Shown here: positions 35,858 through 41,674 of the stretch, in pieces
Numbering within the stretch: position 1 is the first letter of the stretch
How the letters are laid out: the number at the start of each line of letters is the position of its first letter
Assembly (NCBI GenBank): GCA_028715905.1
Contig: JAQUQV010000018.1
Span: 1 to 41,674 of the forward strand
Direction of reading: 5' to 3'
Length of the DNA: 41,674 bases
Source: Kiritimatiellia bacterium
GTDB taxonomy: Bacteria > Verrucomicrobiota > Kiritimatiellia > JAAZAB01
Notes under the pieces: generated by a model
Databases searched by the model: none
Told to the model about the DNA's origin: nothing
What the model saw: only the letters and a program-made list of their open reading frames with translations
Program-made: the position numbers and the translations under genes

Positions 35858-36694
35858 TCATGGCGCGGGTTCTGCCAGTAATTTTTTGATTTTGAGGAGA
35901 TACTCGTCAAAATCATCCGGCGCGGCAATAAAGTAATGGCAATTTTTGCCGGTCAAACCTTCAATGTCCATTTTGAGTTGATCGTCGTATGGGTTGAGAA
36001 TTACCACCAGCGCGTCATCGCCGATGGTTTCAAAAATAATGGCGCCGCGGTTTGTCATGAATTCCCACGAGAGCAGCGCGCAGACCTCTTTCTGGATTTC
36101 AAAACTGGCCAGGCAGATCATGGGCGTATTGCGGGCGGTGGCAACAAACGACATAATTCCGTTTATGTCCGCGTAATGACGGTCGTGCAACGCATGGAGC
36201 GTGGAAACGGGCATATCGCCGGCCCGGCCGGAATTTTCCGAGAGATCGTGCACGATCATTGAATACTCTTCCTGGCTGAGTTTCTTTGCCTGCAGGAGAT
36301 TCCAGGCCATGGAAATCTCGGCGGAAATATGGCCGTGGCGGCTCGCGGCGGTCTGCCCGCTGTCAATGACTTCCGCCATCACTTTCCGGGACTGCAGGTT
36401 TTCCAGACGGGCGATGGCCTCCTGCACTTTCTGTTCCGACTGGTCAAGCGGTTTAAGTTTCTGCAGGACGTCCGGCGCGGCGTCTTCATCTCCTTCATCA
36501 GCCAGCACATTGGCAAGCCGCAGAAGATAATCTTGGGCCCGGGTATGGTCGCCTATTTTTTCATAGGCGTCGGCCAGCGTCTCCAGCGAAAAGCGGTCGT
36601 TGGGCATCACCTCCAGGATTTTTTCAAACTGCCCGATCGCGTTCCAGACATCCGCTTCGGTCTGGCTTAATCCTTTGGCGGAATTTTTAGTCAT
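35858..36694 (-). CDS. TPR plus GspE-N-like (MshEN-type) protein without ATPase
   Basis: 278 aa from the ATG at 36694; a longer frame to 36787 adds a hydrophobic-poor leader and is less likely. TPR-like helices (about 10-75, LEVMPNDRFSLETLADAYEK, DHTRAQDYLLRLANVLADEG) lead to a charged linker and a domain (about 120-278) that resembles the N-terminal domain of type II secretion/pilus ATPases (ISMAWNLLQAKKLSQEEY, FEIQKEVCALLSW, DDALVVILNPYDDQ). The ATPase core is absent. It may dock or regulate a secretion or pilus motor. Opposite strand to the ExeA/GspB pair, which it faces. Confidence 0.7.
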   Translation of the reverse strand: MTKNSAKGLSQTEADVWNAIGQFEKILEVMPNDRFSLETLADAYEKIGDHTRAQDYLLRLANVLADEGDEDAAPDVLQKLKPLDQSEQKVQEAIARLENLQSRKVMAEVIDSGQTAASRHGHISAEISMAWNLLQAKKLSQEEYSMIVHDLSENSGRAGDMPVSTLHALHDRHYADINGIMSFVATARNTPMICLASFEIQKEVCALLSWEFMTNRGAIIFETIGDDALVVILNPYDDQLKMDIEGLTGKNCHYFIAAPDDFDEYLLKIKKLLAEPAP

Positions 36695-36799
36695 TTTTTT
36701 GAACGTTCCGTGAAGAGATACGGATATCATGCCGCGGTAAAAGACAAAGCTATGACATCCTGCCGGCCGCAGGACGGCGGCATTCACAAATCAATAACA

Positions 36800-36827
36800 T
36801 TGCTTTCCGCCCCGCACGTTGTATATT
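36800..36827 (+). promoter_or_regulatory. promoter for the polyprenyl synthase gene
   Basis: TTGCTT (36800-36805), a 16-bp spacer and TATATT (36822-36827) give a leader of about 78 bases before the ATG at 36912. Confidence 0.5.
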
Positions 36828-36911
36828 TTCATCCCGAACATAGATATCATAAAACAAAGAAAGACCGGCAGGCAAGCAGAATCTTGCCGGAAAAGCTTCC
36901 CCGGAAAAATC

Positions 36912-37796
36912 ATGTTGAATTTCCAGAGATATTTAAGAAAACAAAACAGGCTGATTGAACGGGCCCTGGACCGTTTTCTGCCGGCGGAGCGGCAGCCTCC
37001 GCAAATGCTTCACAAGGCTATGCGTTACAGCGTTTTGGCCGGCGGAAAACGACTCCGGCCGATTCTTTGCCTGGCCGCCGCGGAAGCGGTCGGCGGAAAG
37101 GAAAAAGACGCTCTCCTGCCCGCGCTGGCGGTGGAAATTCTCCATACTTATACCATGATTCACGACGACCTCCCCTGCATGGATGACGACGATTTGCGGC
37201 GCGGCAAGCCGACCGCGCACGTTGCTTTCGGCGAAGCTAACGCCGTCCTGGCCGGCGATGCGCTTCTGACGCTGGCCTTTGAATGGATCGCCGCCGCCGC
37301 GCCGCCGCCGCCATATGCTCCCCGCCGGTTGATTTTGGAGCTCGCCCGCGCCGCCGGCAACCGGGGCGTCATCGCCGGCCAGGTTGAAGATTTGGCCTGC
37401 GAAGGGAAAAAGCCGAGCGCGGCCAAGGTGTTCCGGATCCATTTTCATAAAACGGCCGCCCTGATCCGCGCCGCCGCGCGGATCGGCGCCATTTGCGGCG
37501 GGGCGGATAAAACCGAATTGGCGGCCATCAGCCGTTACGGCGAAAAGGGCGGGCTGGCCTTTCAGATCGCCGATGATATTCTCAACGAAACTTCATCGCC
37601 GGAAAGCATCGGCAAGGCCGCGGGCAGCGACCGCGCGCGCGGTAAAATGACTTATGTGGCGGTTTACGGCCTCAGCGGAGCCAAACAAACAGCGCGCCAA
37701 CTGGCCGCAGAAGCGCGCAAACACCTGCGTCCTTTGCGCGGCAAAACCGAACCCCTGGCGGCCCTGGTGGATTTCATCGTGACGCGGAAAGTATAA
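36912..37796 (+). CDS. ispA: polyprenyl diphosphate synthase (IspA-like)
   Basis: Chain-elongating prenyl transferase, making farnesyl or geranylgeranyl diphosphate for quinones and lipid carriers. 294 aa from the ATG at 36912; the frame to 36819 lacks a ribosome site. The first Asp-rich motif DDLPCMDD is at 85-92. The second reads DDILNE with Asn225 where Asp is usual, a divergence in a magnesium-binding position. GGKRLRP (44-50) and KTAALIRAA are family features. Exact product length is not predictable with confidence. Confidence 0.88.
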   Translation: MLNFQRYLRKQNRLIERALDRFLPAERQPPQMLHKAMRYSVLAGGKRLRPILCLAAAEAVGGKEKDALLPALAVEILHTYTMIHDDLPCMDDDDLRRGKPTAHVAFGEANAVLAGDALLTLAFEWIAAAAPPPPYAPRRLILELARAAGNRGVIAGQVEDLACEGKKPSAAKVFRIHFHKTAALIRAAARIGAICGGADKTELAAISRYGEKGGLAFQIADDILNETSSPESIGKAAGSDRARGKMTYVAVYGLSGAKQTARQLAAEARKHLRPLRGKTEPLAALVDFIVTRKV

Positions 37797-37834
37797 TTGC
37801 AACCGCCGGCGGGATTTTCCGGGCGGCAGAAAAA

Positions 37835-39136
37835 ATGTTGAGCAAAATCATATTGATTTATAAATGGCTGGCGGCCCACAACCTGACGCGTTTTACGGCC
37901 GGCGCCGGACTGGGCGTCATCATTTGGACTTTTTCTTCCAACACGCTGCAGGACATTATCGTTTTCAGCGCATTTGTATATGCGCTCTTTTTCGCGGAGC
38001 GCGGAAAAGCCGCCTGGCGGCAGCCGGCCGGCATCGCGTTTGTTGTGCTCCTCTTCCACCACCTTGCCAGCCTGCCTTTCTCCGTTTCTCCGGAAATATC
38101 CGTGCATGATACCGGCCGCCTCTTTGAAGTTCTGGCGGGCGCTTTTGCCGTTCCGGTTGTTTTCAACACCGACCGTAAAATTGCGCGCGCCCTTTTTTAC
38201 AGCGCCGCGGCCATTGCCCTGACGCTGGGCTGGGATTTGATCCGGATGAGTTATTATCTCGGGCCGGATATTTTTGCCAAGGCGCATTCATTCCAACCCT
38301 TCATTCTGAATCATTCCAATGTCGCCAGCATGATGGCCGGACTGGCGTTTTTTGTGTTTTTAAGCTTCGCATGGCGGTGGCGCGGAGACTTCCGCCCGGC
38401 CCTGGGCTGTCTGGCGGGAAGCGCCGTCTGTCTGGCTTATTTGATTATCGCCACTTCCCGCGGGCCGCAGATCGCGTTTGCGATTGCCTTCGCCTCCATC
38501 GGCGTGATTTTACCCGGCCGGCAGAGCAGGCTGGTTTGGTTTATCTGTTTGTTCAGCGCGGGAGTTTTGCTGTTTCTGAATTATGATCGGGTCAACCCGC
38601 GTTTCGCGGAAAAGAGCACCATGACCGGGTTCAGCGAGAGGGACAAGGTCTGGAAACACACCTGGGACCTGGCCGGGAACAAAAAATGGTTCGGACACGG
38701 TTACGGCAAACGCAACTTTGAAATGCACTATTACGCATCGTCTCCCCGGCCGGCAAAATATCATTTCCCGCATTGTCATCAATACTGGCTAAAACTGCTT
38801 TTTGAATACGGCCGGGTCGGGGTTGGGCTTTACGCCGCCGCCTGGCTCATCCTTGCCGTCAGCCTTTTGCGCAAGACCTTCATGGCAAGCACATTGGATG
38901 AACGCCTGCTGCCGGGCACGATTGCCTTGATGCTTCTCTTTATTCATCTCTACGGCTTGGGCGATTATCCCGACAATATCGTGCAAACGGCCCAGATCTG
39001 GCTTGTCCCCGCCGCGCTGGTGGCGCTTGCCGGCCGGTCCGCAACCGGGCGCGACAAATATTACCGGGCAAAAACAAGGCGACACTTGCCGACCGGCATA
39101 AAAATGGCGCCCTGCGGCGCGGCCTTGTCCGGATAG
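37835..39136 (+). CDS. O-antigen ligase / Wzy-like membrane protein
   Basis: 433 aa with about ten or more predicted membrane helices. The Wzy_C-type signature lies in a loop near residues 280-330: GHGYGKRNFEMHYY then HCHQYWLKLLFEYGRVGVGL. Such proteins join polysaccharide or O-antigen to a lipid-linked acceptor, or polymerise it. The C-terminal 30 residues are basic. It is 38 bp after the polyprenyl synthase gene, on the same strand; other polysaccharide genes are absent here. Confidence 0.85.
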   Translation: MLSKIILIYKWLAAHNLTRFTAGAGLGVIIWTFSSNTLQDIIVFSAFVYALFFAERGKAAWRQPAGIAFVVLLFHHLASLPFSVSPEISVHDTGRLFEVLAGAFAVPVVFNTDRKIARALFYSAAAIALTLGWDLIRMSYYLGPDIFAKAHSFQPFILNHSNVASMMAGLAFFVFLSFAWRWRGDFRPALGCLAGSAVCLAYLIIATSRGPQIAFAIAFASIGVILPGRQSRLVWFICLFSAGVLLFLNYDRVNPRFAEKSTMTGFSERDKVWKHTWDLAGNKKWFGHGYGKRNFEMHYYASSPRPAKYHFPHCHQYWLKLLFEYGRVGVGLYAAAWLILAVSLLRKTFMASTLDERLLPGTIALMLLFIHLYGLGDYPDNIVQTAQIWLVPAALVALAGRSATGRDKYYRAKTRRHLPTGIKMAPCGAALSG

Positions 39137-39178
39137 ACCATGCGCCTGCATTGGAACCCCCGGCGGAACTTTGACGGC

Positions 39179-40555
39179 CTATCCGACGCCATCCAGCACC
39201 GCGCCCTGTGATTTAAGCCGTCTGCGCAGCATGGGCACATCCAACCGGCGCGGTTCGGGAATCTGTTCAACGGCAAGGATACCCGCGGCCGTTCCGGCGG
39301 CCTGACCAACGGCCAGGCATGTCCCCATAACCCGGCAGGAGCCGTTCGCGGCGCGGTCTGAAGAAAGACAACGTCCCGCCACCAGCAGATTGTTCAATCC
39401 GCGCGGAATCAGGCATCCAAATGGAATATCATAGGAGCCGCCGCCCGGCACGGGGATGCGCGTTTGGGCGGTGCCCGCGCCGTGAAGATCAATATGATGC
39501 GCGCCGCGGGCAATGCCGTCATCATGGCGGAGCGCCTCGCGCACGTCTTCTTCGCGCAACACGGCTTCGCCGCGGATCCGCCGCGTCTCGCGCACGCCGA
39601 CGCTATAGGCCGTATCGGCGAGCGCCGCATTGCCAAAACCCGGGACGCTGTCTTTCAGGAATCTGATCCCTTTTTCAACCTGGCCGGATAGTTCCGCCAG
39701 AGATAAGCTCCAGGCGGCGTTATCGGTGGCGTCAACGCCGGCCAGCCGCGTCATGTTCAGCCCGATTTCGGCGCGGGCCAGCGATGTAGGCCACATGAAA
39801 ACGGCCGTGCATGGAGCCACAGCGCCGCCGGCAATCGCCGCGCCGAGCAGGCGGCCCTTGGCGCTGAGCGGCACAAAGGGCAGGCCCCCTTCGTACAGTG
39901 CGCGCGCGCATTCATGGGGTGTTTTGCCGATAATCGGATTTTCGGCAAGCATAAACTCATCGGGATTATCGCGGATAAATATCATCAGATCCGGCATGTT
40001 CACGTTGCCAAGGCGAAAGATAAGGCTTACCGGCTGCAGTTCGGCAGCCTCTGCCTGCTCGTATTCCGCCCCCGCCAAAACGGCTAAAACGCCATCGCCG
40101 CTGGCATCCACGCACACATCCGCCGCGAACTCTTCATATCCCTGGCGCCGGGCAACGGTAACCTTTGTAATGCGGCGGGCATTGACCACGGCGGCGCACA
40201 CTGTATTGCCAAGCATGAGCCGGACGCGCCGGCGGGATAACTCTTCAATAATGGCCAGGCGCATGGCAACCGGATCAATGCAGACCCCGTAATTCAACCG
40301 CCAGTCAAAGAGCGGGCCAATGTAACCGTTGCGTTTCCGGCAACCGTCAAATAAAGCCTGCGCCGGTCCTCCCACCAGCCACTCGCCCCGCGCGTTGAGA
40401 CATCCATCCACGGGCAGACCGCTGACCAGCTCGCCGCCCAAGAACGGGCTGGCTTCCGCCAAAACAACTTCCGCCCCGTTGTCCGCTGCGGAACAGGCCG
40501 CAGCAACGCCGGCGGGACCGCTGCCGACAACCAGAACATCCGCGCGTATCGTCAT
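39179..40555 (-). CDS. FAD-dependent oxidoreductase (FAD_oxidored family)
   Basis: 458 aa. The N-terminal FAD site reads VLVVGSGPAGVAAACSAAD with the GxGxxG at 11-16. FLGGELVSGLPVDG and VDASGDGVLAVLAGAEYE are typical of the PF12831 family of PVC and Bacteroidetes genomes, and RIPVRETRRI-like (VGVRETRRIRGEAVL) and LLVAGRCLSSDRAANGSCRVM near the end also match. Substrate unknown. GGGAG lies seven bases before the ATG at 40555. The upstream gene on this strand is the ThuA-like secreted protein, 51 bp away from its apparent original stop. Confidence 0.88.
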   Translation of the reverse strand: MTIRADVLVVGSGPAGVAAACSAADNGAEVVLAEASPFLGGELVSGLPVDGCLNARGEWLVGGPAQALFDGCRKRNGYIGPLFDWRLNYGVCIDPVAMRLAIIEELSRRRVRLMLGNTVCAAVVNARRITKVTVARRQGYEEFAADVCVDASGDGVLAVLAGAEYEQAEAAELQPVSLIFRLGNVNMPDLMIFIRDNPDEFMLAENPIIGKTPHECARALYEGGLPFVPLSAKGRLLGAAIAGGAVAPCTAVFMWPTSLARAEIGLNMTRLAGVDATDNAAWSLSLAELSGQVEKGIRFLKDSVPGFGNAALADTAYSVGVRETRRIRGEAVLREEDVREALRHDDGIARGAHHIDLHGAGTAQTRIPVPGGGSYDIPFGCLIPRGLNNLLVAGRCLSSDRAANGSCRVMGTCLAVGQAAGTAAGILAVEQIPEPRRLDVPMLRRRLKSQGAVLDGVG

Positions 40556-40606
40556 ACCTTGTCTCCCATGCCTGCTATTCCCGGTCTCTATTAATTATTG
40601 TTGCCA

Positions 40607-40701
40607 TTATTTTGGTTTTTCAAAAAACCGATCAAAACGCGCGTCCCAGAACATTTCCTCATATTGTTTGATAATGGCGTCATATTCCCGATAACAGGCA
40701 A
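40607..40701 (-). pseudogene. out-of-frame C-terminal remnant of the ThuA-like gene
   Basis: Between the two genes the - strand frame ending with TAA at 40607-40609 encodes a continuous, protein-like stretch (LIACYREYDAIIKQYEEM... to FFEKPK). It has no start of its own; an in-frame TGA lies just upstream. One extra G in the TGG codon of the ThuA-like gene's last residues would join the frames, reading PAW-DLIACYRE and extending that protein to about 289 aa. A deletion of one base in a short G run, real or a sequence error, explains this best. Confidence 0.6.
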
Positions 40702-41475
40702 TTAAATCCAGGCCGGGTAATAGTCATATTCCGTGAATTTCGGCTCCAGGAGGTTGCCGGCGGGAGCGGGCGTTAACGCCTGCAAGACAGGAACATGATA
40801 CCCTTTTAACAGCAGTATCTTGCCTTTGCCGAATACGGCATAATCAATCGTGGCGTCAACCAAGGCCGGCGCATCTTTGTGCTTCGCAAAGGCCGGAAGT
40901 CCCTTGAAGGGAACCAAGGCCGCCAAATCCAGCTTTTCTTTTTTTTCCATGGCCCGTTGCAGGTATTTATCCGGATTGGAAACAACCCCGACCAGCGGCG
41001 TCCCGTCATACGCTTTTTGAAACAACTTGTAACGCAGATTGAGGGGGAAAGAACTCCAGTCAATATTTCCCAGGACAATGACGTCGTAAGCGCCATCAAG
41101 CTTCGCATCAAGATCGTCCGCGAGCGCTTCCTTGTCGCGGGCAATGGCCGGATCGTGCTTGTAAACCGAACTAAATCCGCTGGGGTTATTGCTATATGAA
41201 TGAGTTGTTGCGCCGCCGGCGGCAAAAACCGTATATTTTATATCCATCCGCTGGGCCAGCTCAATCACCTCGCGCATCCCCGCCCGCCAGACGATAAACA
41301 AAACCTTTAACGGCCCATGGGCGTCCGGTTTCGCCCATTTGATGTGCGGCGTCGCCACTTCTTCCGTGGGCGCCAGGTATTTCGGCCCATAATCAGGAAA
41401 CATCGGCGCCGCAAGCGCGTTTGCCGCCGCCATGATAATCGCCGCCATGCAAGAAACCATTGCGTTAGTCTTCAT
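40702..41475 (-). CDS. secreted ThuA/GATase1-like protein, apparently truncated by a frameshift
   Basis: 257 aa from the ATG at 41475, which has GGAGG eight bases upstream; a GTG at 41478 is in frame. A signal peptide (to about residue 22, ANALA) precedes KVLFIVWRAGMREVIELAQRMDIKYTV-type strands and DVIVLGNIDW, typical of the class I glutamine-amidotransferase-like/ThuA fold. Active-site residues are not identifiable with certainty. The coding sequence stops at PAWI, but coding-like sequence continues in another frame (see 40607-40701). It is upstream of the FAD oxidoreductase in the same direction. Confidence 0.65.
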   Translation of the reverse strand: MKTNAMVSCMAAIIMAAANALAAPMFPDYGPKYLAPTEEVATPHIKWAKPDAHGPLKVLFIVWRAGMREVIELAQRMDIKYTVFAAGGATTHSYSNNPSGFSSVYKHDPAIARDKEALADDLDAKLDGAYDVIVLGNIDWSSFPLNLRYKLFQKAYDGTPLVGVVSNPDKYLQRAMEKKEKLDLAALVPFKGLPAFAKHKDAPALVDATIDYAVFGKGKILLLKGYHVPVLQALTPAPAGNLLEPKFTEYDYYPAWI

Positions 41476-41604
41476 CACATCTTCCTCCGGTTTGATTTAT
41501 TGTCAGTCTGGGTTAAGCTATGATTACAAAACCACGCAAACCGCCCGGCACAAACAAGCCTGCCGCGCGGCCGGGGTGGATGCTTTTCCGCAGATGCGGT
41601 GTTG

Positions 41605-41674
41605 TTATTCAATCGGCACCTTGCGCCAGCCGTCGCTTTCGGTGAATTCCCGGGCCGCAAAACACCAAATGACG
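41605..41674 (-). CDS. C-terminal end of a gene cut by the window edge
   Basis: The frame ending in TAA at 41605-41607 encodes about 22 residues, including CFAAREFTESDGWRKVPIE, which looks like a genuine protein end. It is open to the window edge. Function cannot be assigned. A gap of about 129 bp separates it from the ThuA-like gene. Confidence 0.4.
   Translation of the reverse strand, partial: VIWCFAAREFTESDGWRKVPIE

Noticed and set aside
40614-40629. GGTTTT/AAAACC hairpin as terminator
   Set aside because: No T-run follows on the - strand, and the bases are the end of the out-of-frame coding remnant.

Overview
The window is a GC-rich bacterial chromosome segment that is densely coding, with short gaps and many 1-14 bp gene overlaps. 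Its gene content points to the PVC superphylum, most likely a Kiritimatiellota/Lentisphaerota-like anaerobe. The basis is a DUF58/BatA/vWA/DUF4175/DUF4159 membrane cluster, a GTP-type PEP carboxykinase, a short two-domain alanyl-tRNA synthetase, an M55 D-aminopeptidase, a corrinoid protein with a PocR-like AraC regulator, and several PVC-style TPR/secretion proteins. This placement is an inference from gene content; there is no rRNA in the window.

Layout. From 0.2 to 2.0 kb there is a + strand PEP carboxykinase (pckG). From 2.07 to 25.7 kb nearly everything is on the - strand. Read in the direction of transcription, that block is: a corrinoid protein with its own terminator; an L,D-transpeptidase; an AT-rich DNA methyltransferase and a small overlapping ORF; recA; a compact alaS; an M55 peptidase; a DUF4159 protein with two DUF4159-like halves; two exported proteins; DUF58; BatA-type vWA; a second vWA protein; a secreted beta-sandwich-like protein; a 1193-residue DUF4175 protein; a fused Old Yellow Enzyme/GltD-type flavoprotein; and a YcaO protein. 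The last seven genes (15.5 to 2.07 kb) are packed tightly, mostly by overlap, and look like one operon. It joins a vWA/DUF58 envelope system to a YcaO plus flavoprotein pair at its 3' end. This is the most unusual association in the window.

An AT-rich divergent promoter region at 25.73-25.90 kb separates the corrinoid gene from a + strand PocR/AraC-type regulator. tsaE and thiL follow on the - strand. The right part is mainly + strand: an FmdB zinc ribbon, a zinc-ribbon membrane protein and argH; an ABC-2 exporter (ATPase with no normal start codon, then permease) with a TPR protein; an ExeA-like AAA ATPase with a GspB-like partner; a - strand TPR/GspE-N-like protein; a polyprenyl synthase (ispA-like); and an O-antigen-ligase-like membrane protein. 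The right end holds a - strand FAD oxidoreductase, a secreted ThuA-like protein that appears frameshifted near its C-terminus, and the last residues of another gene cut by the window edge.

No rRNA, tRNA, CRISPR array, transposase or prophage gene was recognised. The only stretch over 300 bases without a gene is 28801-29118, which holds two promoter-like sequences and the fmdB leader.
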